From JACPUW01 sp049115495 (lineage in GTDB: Bacteria > Bacteroidota > Bacteroidia > CAILMK01 > JACPUW01): 64,000 nucleotides of DNA. The stretch is from contig JAGDZV010000002.1 in assembly GCA_049115495.1 (NCBI GenBank), forward strand, positions 372,001 to 436,000. The letters run 5' to 3'. The notes beneath the pieces are model-generated. The model saw nothing but the letters and a program-made list of their open reading frames with translations, searched no databases and was not told the DNA's origin. Positions 43,412-51,718 of this stretch are shown piece after piece; positions within the stretch are counted from its first letter, which is position 1; every line of letters begins with the position of its first letter. The position numbers were made by a program, and so were the translations under genes.

Positions 43412-45895
43412 ATGAGAATTCTACTTGCCGCGCTTGCATTTATCGCAACCATTAATCTGTCATTTGCCCAATGTTTAATTCAAAATATTCCACTCAACAA
43501 AAGAGTAAATGATTCAAAGATCATTGTTGAAGCTGAGGTGATTTCTAAAACAAGCTTTGAAGATGAAGCTACAGGAAGAATTTACACTGCGAATGAATTA
43601 AAAATCTATTCCACGTTAAAAGGCGAAACTAGCCCATCGCTTACGCTTTTTACTTTTGGTGGCCAGGTAGGTGATAGACTTGAGACAGCCTCACCAAGTC
43701 TTCAACTAGAAGTTGGCCAAGTAGGTGTTTTTCTGGTTGATCAGAAGATGGAATTCAACAATTCAATTGACGGATATTTTGGGGTTACAGGTCCTTCATC
43801 TTTTATTCAATACAATAAACTAAATCGTAGGGCAATTGATGCCTTTGAAACGTTTGCTAATGCAAACGAACTGAAAAATGACATTAATGATATAACTGGC
43901 AATACTGGGACAATCAGTACCATTCCAAATATTTATTACTCCATCTCAGCTAATAAAAAGGCGGGTATTACAAGCTTTACTGATACGGTGTATGCAGGAA
44001 ATGGTACGGTTTTAACAATAAATGGTACGGGTTTTGGAACCGCACAAGGAACAGTGGGTTTTGCCAATGGAAACGACGGTGGAAGTACCAATATTGAAGT
44101 AAGCGACGACCATTACTTTGTAAGTTGGAGCAATACCAAAATTGAAGTTTATGTTCCGCAATTGGCGGGCACAGGAAAATTTTATGTGAAAGATGCCAAC
44201 AACCAAACCTATACTTCATCAAGCGATTTAGTGATTACTTACGCAAGGTTAAGCGTAACAAGTAATGGGCCTAGTACAAACCCTGGAACAAGATTATATT
44301 ATCCGGTTCTTGATGATGATAATGGAGACGGTGGTTATACATGGCGATTTCATCAAGATTTTTTCAAGGAAAAAGGTGCTGTAAAATCAATTTTGCGTGC
44401 CTTACAAAGCTGGAGATGTTCAACTAAAGCCAATTTTAACGTTGATACGGTTACTGCAGTAAGCAATAATAAAGTTGATAGAGATGGTGTGCATACCATT
44501 ATGTGGCAAAACCCCAATCAATCAATAAGCACAGGTGCTTTGGCAGTTACATTTAGCATGTGGAGCGGTTGTTACAACGCATCAATTAAGGATTGGCACT
44601 GGTATCTCAATGATGTAGATATGGTATTTGATGATGAATTGAGCAATAATAGAACCTGGAATTATGGTCCTGGTGATGCTTCTACATCTGAATACGATAT
44701 GGAATCGGTAGCGCTACATGAGTTTGGACACGCGCATCAATTGGCTCATATTATTGATGTAAATGGTGTAATGCACTATTCTATAAGAAATGGAGAAGAA
44801 AAAAGAACACTTAACACAAATGTTGATGTTGCGGCAGGCGAAAATGTAATGAAAGCAAGCACGGTTTCAACTGGTTGTAGTGGGGTTGATCCTATGAAAC
44901 CGGTTACTTCAAATTGCCAGTTAATTGATGTTGTAGATGTAAATGCCGAGTTTACGGTGAATGCTACCAAGTATTGTGTTGGTGATACGGTAATTGTTAC
45001 TGATAATAGCGGACCAGCAGGTAGCACATATTCGTGGCGAATTCCTAATCAATTGAGCGATCCAATTGATTTGAATGGTGCTACAGGGTATATTGTGCTT
45101 GCGGCTGGCGACGTTTCAATAGGGCTGTTGGTTGAAAATTCAGGATTTAGTGATTCTCTGTATGTTGGCTTTTTGTGTGCAGCGCTTCCCAAACCTTTAT
45201 CAAAAGCTGATGATGTGATTTGTGCAGGCGATGGAAATGGAGAAGCCAGAGTAATTCTTGGTGAAGGAATTCCTCCTTTTGAAATTACATGGCAGGATAA
45301 TAATTCAAATGCCAACCCCCGAAAGAATCTTGAACCAGGGCTTTACTACTTTACTTGTAGAGATGCAAGTGGATGCTCAGCTAACGATTCTGTAGAAATA
45401 TCAAGTCCTGATTCCTTATTAGTATTTGAGAGTGGAACGGAGCCTACTTGGGGCGGATTAGCTCGTGGTGTAGCTTTTGTTAGTGCAAAGGGTGGGGTAG
45501 AACCCTATAAGTATCGTTGGGATGATGAAGACAATACAAAAGGTGAAACCCTGAGTGGAGTTGCCGCTGGCGATTATAAGGTAACAATAACGGATGCTAA
45601 TGATTGCACAGTTGAACAAACCTTAACGGTTGAAGAGTTGCCGAGTAGTTTGGATGAAGTTTTAATTGCTGATTTTGTTTATCCAAACCCTGCATCTGAT
45701 GTATTGATAATAAATAATGAAAACAACTTTAACAAAATTGAGATTTACAATACCAAAGCACAACTGGTATTGCAAAAGGAATTAACCATTGGCTCGTCAA
45801 CCATAAATACTGCAGCGTTAAATTCTGGGATTTATTTGGTGAAGTTGATAGGTGAAAAGGAAACAATTATAGGGCAGTTGTCTGTTCAGAATTAA
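43412..45895 (+). CDS. T9SS-secreted metalloprotease with IPT/TIG domain
   Basis: An 827-residue secreted protein. Signal peptide (LLAALAFIATINLSFAQ); an IPT/TIG domain (around 185-280: DTVYAGNGTVLTINGTGFGTAQG, SWSNTKIEVYVP); then a metzincin-like catalytic region with HEFGHAHQLAH (His436, Glu437, His440, His446), where Gln443 replaces the usual glycine, and a Met-turn NGVMHYS. Later come SprB-type or PKD-like segments (VEPYKYRWDDEDNTKGETLSGVAAGDYKVTITD) and a type A sorting domain (DFVYPNPASDVLIIN to IYLVKLIG). It probably degrades external proteins. Confidence 0.88.
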   Translation: MRILLAALAFIATINLSFAQCLIQNIPLNKRVNDSKIIVEAEVISKTSFEDEATGRIYTANELKIYSTLKGETSPSLTLFTFGGQVGDRLETASPSLQLEVGQVGVFLVDQKMEFNNSIDGYFGVTGPSSFIQYNKLNRRAIDAFETFANANELKNDINDITGNTGTISTIPNIYYSISANKKAGITSFTDTVYAGNGTVLTINGTGFGTAQGTVGFANGNDGGSTNIEVSDDHYFVSWSNTKIEVYVPQLAGTGKFYVKDANNQTYTSSSDLVITYARLSVTSNGPSTNPGTRLYYPVLDDDNGDGGYTWRFHQDFFKEKGAVKSILRALQSWRCSTKANFNVDTVTAVSNNKVDRDGVHTIMWQNPNQSISTGALAVTFSMWSGCYNASIKDWHWYLNDVDMVFDDELSNNRTWNYGPGDASTSEYDMESVALHEFGHAHQLAHIIDVNGVMHYSIRNGEEKRTLNTNVDVAAGENVMKASTVSTGCSGVDPMKPVTSNCQLIDVVDVNAEFTVNATKYCVGDTVIVTDNSGPAGSTYSWRIPNQLSDPIDLNGATGYIVLAAGDVSIGLLVENSGFSDSLYVGFLCAALPKPLSKADDVICAGDGNGEARVILGEGIPPFEITWQDNNSNANPRKNLEPGLYYFTCRDASGCSANDSVEISSPDSLLVFESGTEPTWGGLARGVAFVSAKGGVEPYKYRWDDEDNTKGETLSGVAAGDYKVTITDANDCTVEQTLTVEELPSSLDEVLIADFVYPNPASDVLIINNENNFNKIEIYNTKAQLVLQKELTIGSSTINTAALNSGIYLVKLIGEKETIIGQLSVQN

Positions 45896-45927
45896 AATAT
45901 ATGCTAATAGTGTAAGACAACTGTGAA

Positions 45928-46698
45928 ATGATGAATGGCAAGATAAGCTGGTTAAGACTTGCAGTTTATTTTATAATAGCCATAGTTGTGTCTAATCTGT
46001 TTAGGTTTGATGTTTTTAACTTAAAAGAGACCTTAAAAGATTTGCCAGGTTGGTTGTTTATTTTCATCATGGTTTTGCTTGAGGGAAGCGGTGTGTTTAT
46101 TGGAGCGTTATTGGCCCTGAGTTTGTTTAAAAGGCATTGTAAAACTCAGATTAGCTTTTTTGGTACTTCTAAACGCTATGGTTTAGTCATGATTACAATT
46201 CCAATCATACTTCTGGCAGTGTTTGGAGTAAAGAATGATTATAAAATGAATGACCATATATATGGATTGGTAGCAATTTTAGGTACTCTAGTTTATTGTA
46301 TTATGGAAGAATACGGCTGGCGTGGTTATTTGCAAGAAGAACTGAGACCCTTGAAAAAATGGCCTAAATACATGGCAATAGGCTTTTTATGGTACTTGTG
46401 GCATTTATCCTTTTTAAAAGAGACATCTATAACTGATAATTTATTCTTTTTTGGGATGATGATATTTGGTAGCTGGGGAATTGGACAGGTTGCAGAAGCA
46501 ACTAAGTCTATTCTTGCAAGTGCTTGCTTTCATCTTATTATTCAAATTATGATGCTTAACTCCTTAATAAAAAATGGAATTGATGGCACCGAAAAGATTA
46601 TAATATTAGTTGTGTCTATTGGTATTTGGTTTGCAATAATTAAAAAGTGGGAAAAAGAGCATCCGCCTAAGCCAGTTGAAGAATTAAAAGAAGGATAA
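45928..46698 (+). CDS. CPBP-family intramembrane metalloprotease
   Basis: A 256-residue membrane protein with six to eight helices and the CPBP motifs EExxWR as MEEYGWRG (Glu127, Glu128, Arg132) and later WHLSF and a FHLII motif. It starts 32 bases after the T9SS protease. It differs from the one at 13430 in length and in the Trp-containing motif, so the two are not recent duplicates. Confidence 0.88.
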   Translation: MMNGKISWLRLAVYFIIAIVVSNLFRFDVFNLKETLKDLPGWLFIFIMVLLEGSGVFIGALLALSLFKRHCKTQISFFGTSKRYGLVMITIPIILLAVFGVKNDYKMNDHIYGLVAILGTLVYCIMEEYGWRGYLQEELRPLKKWPKYMAIGFLWYLWHLSFLKETSITDNLFFFGMMIFGSWGIGQVAEATKSILASACFHLIIQIMMLNSLIKNGIDGTEKIIILVVSIGIWFAIIKKWEKEHPPKPVEELKEG

Positions 46699-46701
46699 CC
46701 C

Positions 46702-47571
46702 ATTACAAAAACAGAAATTCATATCGCCGCGGAACAATCAGAGCTTATTCGTTTTCAAGAATATGGTGTTGGAATTTTTAATGCTGCCCCAACAAAGTCG
46801 GCACTTAAAAAAGCGATTAAAAATGGTTTTGTTACGGTAAATGGAGAATTGGCCACCACAGGGCTCTATATTAAAGGTGGTGAAGAGATTAAACTAAAAT
46901 TTCCAGTTTTAAAAAATCAAAAAAAGCAGCTGATTTTTCCTTTAAAGGTGCTTTTTGAAGATGAATATTTGGCTGCCATTCACAAGCCTGCAGGTATTCT
47001 GGTAAGCGGAAATGGTTTTTACACCGTTGCTAATGCACTAGAACAGAATCTTGAAAAGAGTAGTGCAAATGATGTTACAATTCCCCAACCTGTACATCGC
47101 TTAGATTATGCTACTACGGGAGTTTTGTTAGTTGGAAAAACCAACGGTAGTATCCGTGCTTTAAATCGATTATTTGAAAATAAGAGAATATCAAAAGCTT
47201 ACTATGCTATTACCATTGGTAGTATGGCTCTGAGTGGAAGCATTGAATCAAAGGTTGATGGCAAAGCTGCAAAAAGTGATTTCAAAGTAATTGAAACTGT
47301 TGCTTCTGAGCGGTTTAAGTGGCTTAATTTGGTAAAACTTGAGCCTAAAACAGGCAGACGTCATCAGCTTCGGAAACACTTAAGTAGTATAGGTAACCCA
47401 ATTTTGGGCGATAAAGAGTACGGAATTCAAGAATTAATCTTAAATGGAAAAGGTATGTACTTGCATGCTTTTTCAGTTGAGTTTAACCATCCTGAGACAC
47501 AAGAAGAACTTAAAATTGTGAGTGAATTTCCTAAAAAGTTCGTGAAGATTTTTGGAAGTTTGGAAGGATAA
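46702..47571 (+). CDS. RluA-family RNA pseudouridine synthase
   Basis: A 289-residue rRNA/tRNA pseudouridine synthase. The catalytic Asp135 is in HRLDYATTG, and KTGRRHQLRKHL is motif III. The protein extends past the ORF start at 46849: in frame upstream the sequence reads KTEIHIAAEQSELIRFQEYGVG and SALKKAIKNGFVTVNGE, the S4-like N-terminal region of this branch. Between the preceding stop (46696-46698) and TTG 46849 there is no ATG, GTG or TTG in frame, so the start is probably ATT 46702, preceded by AGAAGGA. The TTG at 46849 would cut off the S4 part. Confidence 0.85.
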   Translation: MTKTEIHIAAEQSELIRFQEYGVGIFNAAPTKSALKKAIKNGFVTVNGELATTGLYIKGGEEIKLKFPVLKNQKKQLIFPLKVLFEDEYLAAIHKPAGILVSGNGFYTVANALEQNLEKSSANDVTIPQPVHRLDYATTGVLLVGKTNGSIRALNRLFENKRISKAYYAITIGSMALSGSIESKVDGKAAKSDFKVIETVASERFKWLNLVKLEPKTGRRHQLRKHLSSIGNPILGDKEYGIQELILNGKGMYLHAFSVEFNHPETQEELKIVSEFPKKFVKIFGSLEG

Positions 47572-47580
47572 AAAATATTG

Positions 47581-48336
47581 ATGACTGAATTAGAACTTCT
47601 TATTGACCTTCATAAAGACCGAAAACGACAAGGACCAGGCAGTGACCTAGAAACTTTAAAGGCTATTGGCTTTATGAATGTTCAAAATATTGAAGCGCTA
47701 AAAGTGGCCGACATTGGGTGTGGAAGTGGTGCGTCAACATTAGTTTTAGCAAAAACATTAAATGCTCAGGTTACTGCAGTTGATCTTTTTCCTGAGTTTT
47801 TAAAAGAGCTTCAAAAAAGAACCAAAAAGAAGGGGATACGGCAAAGGGTTAGCACTTTAAAGAAATCAATGGATGATCTGCCATTTGCACCTTATGAATA
47901 TGATGTAATTTGGAGTGAGGGCGCCATTTATAATATGGGTTTTGAAAACGGGGTTGGCTACTGGAAACAGTTTTTAAAGCCAGGTGGTTATTTAGCCATT
48001 AGCGATGTAACTTGGATTACCAGCTCAAGACCAAAAGAAATTGAAAATTTTTGGAAAAAGGAGTATCCTGAGATAGACACCGCGGCTGAGAAGATTAAGA
48101 TATTAAACAAAAATGGCTTCACTTTAGCGGGTTACTTTTTTCTTGAAGAAGCGAGCTGGATAGATAATTACTATAAACCATTAAAAGCTCATTTCGAAGC
48201 TTTTTTGAAAAAGCACAAGAGATCAAAAAAGGCTAAAGAAGTGGTATCAACCCATATAGAAGAAATTGATTTATATATGCTATACAAGGAATACTTTAGC
48301 TACGGGTTTTACGTAGCCAAAAAGAACGATAAATAG
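47581..48336 (+). CDS. Class I SAM-dependent methyltransferase
   Basis: A 251-residue protein starting at ATG 47581, 9 bases after the pseudouridine synthase. Motif I is VADIGCGSGASTLVLAKTL near residue 44; the acidic loop is VTAVDLFPEF; motif IV is YDVIWSEGAIYNMGFE. The N-terminal PGSDLETLKAI segment and the length fit the small-molecule methyltransferases related to ubiquinone or RNA-modifying types. Substrate unknown. It may share a transcript with the pseudouridine synthase. Confidence 0.88.
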   Translation: MTELELLIDLHKDRKRQGPGSDLETLKAIGFMNVQNIEALKVADIGCGSGASTLVLAKTLNAQVTAVDLFPEFLKELQKRTKKKGIRQRVSTLKKSMDDLPFAPYEYDVIWSEGAIYNMGFENGVGYWKQFLKPGGYLAISDVTWITSSRPKEIENFWKKEYPEIDTAAEKIKILNKNGFTLAGYFFLEEASWIDNYYKPLKAHFEAFLKKHKRSKKAKEVVSTHIEEIDLYMLYKEYFSYGFYVAKKNDK

Positions 48337-48349
48337 AGTTTAATATCTA

Positions 48350-50050
48350 CTATTTGGGCAATATTAGGGTTACTGTTGTTCCCTGTTCTGGTTCTGAATC
48401 AATAGTAACATTTCCACCCAATTCCTTAGTTAATTCAAATACCAGGGGTAAACCCATGCCAGTGCCTTTTTCATTATTGGTTCCCAAGCTGCTGACTTTC
48501 GTTTGATTAAGCACCTTGTTCAAGGTTTCATGGTTCATACCAACCCCGTGGTCAATAATTCTAATAAAATGCTGATTATTGGCAAACTCAGAATCAATTT
48601 TGATGCTACTTTTTTGCTTTGAGTATTTAATGGCATTAGTAACAATATTTCTAATTACTAGTTTTAAGACATCGCTATCTGTGTTAATAGGTTTTTGTTG
48701 ATCAAAATTTGATTCATTAAGTTCAATATCCTTTGCTTTTAGTAAGGGATTTACTTCAGGCTTAATACTACTTAGAATGCTTCCTAATTGAGTTTCGGTT
48801 TTTGTTACTTTAAATGAGTTTCCTTGCGTTTTAACCCAACTCAGAATGTCTTCTAAAAGGAAATTTACGTTTTGCGCGCTGGTTTGTAAGCTTAGCATAA
48901 ACTTATCAAGCATTTCTTTCTCAATTCCACCAGAATTATAAATATGAAACATCCCAATTATTGCGTTCATAGGGTTTCTTACATCATGGGCCAGAATCCC
49001 CACCAGTTTGGTTTTAAATTCCCCTGTAGACTTTAACTGATTATTGAGTTTATCTTGTTTGTTTTTCAGCTCTTTATAGTAGCGCCGTCGCCTGTTTACA
49101 ATAAATGCCACAATAAACATTAAAGCAAAGGCCAAAACCAAAATTACTACCTGCTGGCGAGCTGCCTTGTTTTCTGTCTCAAGCCTCTTTTTTTGTTCCT
49201 TTTCATATGCCAGGTCAGAAGCTTGTTTTGTGGCGTTTGCGTTGTGGTCAATCAGTTTGTCCATCTCTATTAATCTAATGGCATGCGCCCTGTCTAGATT
49301 AACAAATGCCGAATCGTATATCTTTAGATTTCGATAGCACATGGCTTTTACATGAAACATATCACCGCGTTTTAAACTTTCGGTTTTTAATGAATCATGG
49401 CTTAAGTACCTGCTGCTGGCTTTTATTGCTTTTTGGTAATTGTTATCGTTGTAATAAACAAAGGCCAGATTATAAATTGCTAGTAAATAATCACTTTCAT
49501 CCTCAGGGTTTGTAGCCTTTTTAATGATTTGTTTCAGCGTTTTTTCTGATTTTTTGGTTTGTCCAAATTCACGATAGATGGCAGCTTCAAGCACCAAGTT
49601 TGAAATAATTCTCCATTTGAAGTTTTTTATACTGTCAATTCGTTGTGAGGCTTTAACAGCTTTTAAAGATGACTCATGCTCTTTTAGCTCAAATAAAATG
49701 GCAGCCTTTCTGTTATAAAAAGTTGATTTAACCGTAGTAGCAGGGAGTTTTCTAGTAATTTCTTCCGCCTTATTTATAACGTTAATGGCCGACTCGAGAT
49801 CTGCATTTGCTCTTAGAATTTCAGCCTTGTGCACTTGCGTTCTAATCCATTCTAAACTATCTTTAGATTCTAAGTAGTAAGCACTAAGTTGTTCATTAAT
49901 ATCTAAAGCTTTCTTTGAACTATCGGCGTTTGCAGCAATATAGAAGGACTTTCTAATGCTGTCAATTACTCCATCAGTAATCTGAGATTTTGAAGGGCTG
50001 GCAGTAATAGTAAAAAGCCCCAAAAGCAAAAGCAGCGCTTTGTAATTCAT
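48350..50050 (-). CDS. TPR-containing sensor histidine kinase
   Basis: A 566-residue kinase. Signal peptide (LLLLGLFTITASPSKS), six or so TPR-like helices in the periplasm (residues 30-260), one transmembrane segment (VVILVLAFALMFIVAFIV), then a HisKA domain with His355 in LAHDVRNPMNAI and a complete ATPase: N-box RNIVTNAIKYS, G1-box DHGVGMN and G2-box GTGMGLPLV. A periplasmic TPR sensor with this domain order is typical of Bacteroidota. The response regulator is not next to it. Confidence 0.92.
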   Translation of the reverse strand: MNYKALLLLLGLFTITASPSKSQITDGVIDSIRKSFYIAANADSSKKALDINEQLSAYYLESKDSLEWIRTQVHKAEILRANADLESAINVINKAEEITRKLPATTVKSTFYNRKAAILFELKEHESSLKAVKASQRIDSIKNFKWRIISNLVLEAAIYREFGQTKKSEKTLKQIIKKATNPEDESDYLLAIYNLAFVYYNDNNYQKAIKASSRYLSHDSLKTESLKRGDMFHVKAMCYRNLKIYDSAFVNLDRAHAIRLIEMDKLIDHNANATKQASDLAYEKEQKKRLETENKAARQQVVILVLAFALMFIVAFIVNRRRRYYKELKNKQDKLNNQLKSTGEFKTKLVGILAHDVRNPMNAIIGMFHIYNSGGIEKEMLDKFMLSLQTSAQNVNFLLEDILSWVKTQGNSFKVTKTETQLGSILSSIKPEVNPLLKAKDIELNESNFDQQKPINTDSDVLKLVIRNIVTNAIKYSKQKSSIKIDSEFANNQHFIRIIDHGVGMNHETLNKVLNQTKVSSLGTNNEKGTGMGLPLVFELTKELGGNVTIDSEPEQGTTVTLILPK

Positions 50051-50227
50051 AACATTTACAAAAGTATTTTTTAAAAAAATCTATCAATGTAAATCATCTT
50101 CTTTTCATCGAAAACTGTCATTTTAAAACTCAAATGGTGAAAATGGGTTAAAAGGACATGAGGTCAATTGGTTAATGTACTTTTAATAGGTATTGAGAGT
50201 TAGACGCATGTCAAAAACAATCTAAGT

Positions 50228-51646
50228 ATGTCTCAATTCAATTTTTCGAGCAGTATTTCGTTCTTGCTAGTATTATTTCTTTGCTCATGTGCTGGCAATC
50301 AAAATCCAAATGATCAATCCTTGCCACTTTCAATTGAAGAAGCAGAAATACTACCGGCAGACACAAATGACCTTGTAGTACTTAAAAGCTCATTAAATAG
50401 CAATTATTACGAGCCCGGTCAAACTGAAAATTTTAGATATTTATACCTTGAAGTAAGCACAAAGCCCTTTGAAATAAAAAATGAAGAAAGAAAGCCTTTA
50501 AATATTTGTTTGGTTATAGACAGGAGTGGATCAATGGGTGGAGATAAGTTGGCCTTTGTAAAAGATGCAGCAGTTTTTGTACTCGAAAACCTCAACTCAA
50601 GTGACTTTTTGTCTATTGTTTCTTATGATGATGAAGTGGTAACTGAATGGGCATCAGGCAATGTGAAGGATAAAACTGCCATTAGATCAAAAATTGAGCA
50701 GTTGTTTGATAGAGGTGGGACAAACCTTGGCGGCGGTTTATTGCAAGGCTATAACGAAGTAAAAACAAATTTTAGCCAAGATTACACCAATAGAGTTTTG
50801 CTTTTAACCGATGGCTTGGCCAATGAGGGCATTACCGATCCAATCGAATTGAACAAAATTGCGAGAATGATGAATGTTGAAAACGGCATTAGCCTTTCAA
50901 CCTTTGGAGTAGGTGTAGATTATAATGAAGACCTTTTGCAATCCATGGCCGAAAATGGTGCTGGTAATTACTATTTTATTGAGTCGCCTGAAGATATTCC
51001 AAGCATTTTTAAAGATGAGCTTGATGGCTTGCTTAGAGTTTTGGCTCAAAATACCTTGTTAGAAATTGAATTGCCACAAGGAGTTAAGGTAGACCGTGTT
51101 TTCGGGTTTAAATATGAGCAAGAAAAAACCAACCTTAAGATTCATTTCAGAGACCTAACGGCCGACGATACCAAAGGGGTGTTGGTTAAGATGAGTGTTG
51201 CTTCTGATGCCAATCAAGATTTGAGCTTTTCTTCTAAATTGAAATATACTTTGGCCGTTGAAGATTATGCCACAAAAGATTTAACCATTAATACTGTATT
51301 GCAGCCAACGCACGACACAAGTGTTATTTCTGAGTCGAGAAGTAAAACAGTAGAACAGTGGGTTACCTTTTATGAAGCAAACTACAATATAGAAAAAGCA
51401 ATGGCCGAAGCGGATAAAGGAAATTATGACCATGCAAAATCTCTTCTTGAATTAAACGGAGATTATTTAAAGTCTCGTAACTATAGTTGGGGAGCCAGCG
51501 TTTATACTATAAAAATTGAAGCCCAAAACTCTAGCTATGATAGTGCAATAATTGAAATGGAAGAAATGGAAGAAGAGATTAAAAAGTCGGTTCAAAAAGA
51601 CTTTAAAAGCAAAAACTACTATATGAAAACTCGCAAGAGTAAGTAG
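50228..51646 (+). CDS. VWA-domain lipoprotein
   Basis: A 472-residue lipoprotein (LFLCSC, Cys21) with a von Willebrand factor A domain in residues about 90-260. The MIDAS site is DRSGSMGG with Asp98 and the Ser residues, followed by RGGTNLGGGL and VLLLTDGLANEG. Such domains bind metal and partner proteins; related lipoproteins occur in aerotolerance-type and envelope complexes. The C-terminal part is helical (MAEADKGNYDHAKSLLELNG). Function unknown. Confidence 0.88.
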   Translation: MSQFNFSSSISFLLVLFLCSCAGNQNPNDQSLPLSIEEAEILPADTNDLVVLKSSLNSNYYEPGQTENFRYLYLEVSTKPFEIKNEERKPLNICLVIDRSGSMGGDKLAFVKDAAVFVLENLNSSDFLSIVSYDDEVVTEWASGNVKDKTAIRSKIEQLFDRGGTNLGGGLLQGYNEVKTNFSQDYTNRVLLLTDGLANEGITDPIELNKIARMMNVENGISLSTFGVGVDYNEDLLQSMAENGAGNYYFIESPEDIPSIFKDELDGLLRVLAQNTLLEIELPQGVKVDRVFGFKYEQEKTNLKIHFRDLTADDTKGVLVKMSVASDANQDLSFSSKLKYTLAVEDYATKDLTINTVLQPTHDTSVISESRSKTVEQWVTFYEANYNIEKAMAEADKGNYDHAKSLLELNGDYLKSRNYSWGASVYTIKIEAQNSSYDSAIIEMEEMEEEIKKSVQKDFKSKNYYMKTRKSK

Positions 51647-51706
51647 TTAAAAGGATTAAGTCTAAAGCCTTACATATTTGGCAGTTTAATTGGCCATTGC
51701 AACAAT

Positions 51707-51714
51707 TATTTTTG
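51707..51714 (+). promoter_or_regulatory. -7 element close to the WG-repeat gene
   Basis: TATTTTTG (51707-51714) matches TAnnTTTG but ends only 4 bases before ATG 51719. Transcription would start at or just inside the coding sequence, so the mRNA may be leaderless or the start may be the later ATG 51752. Confidence 0.45.
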
Positions 51715-51718
51715 CCCT

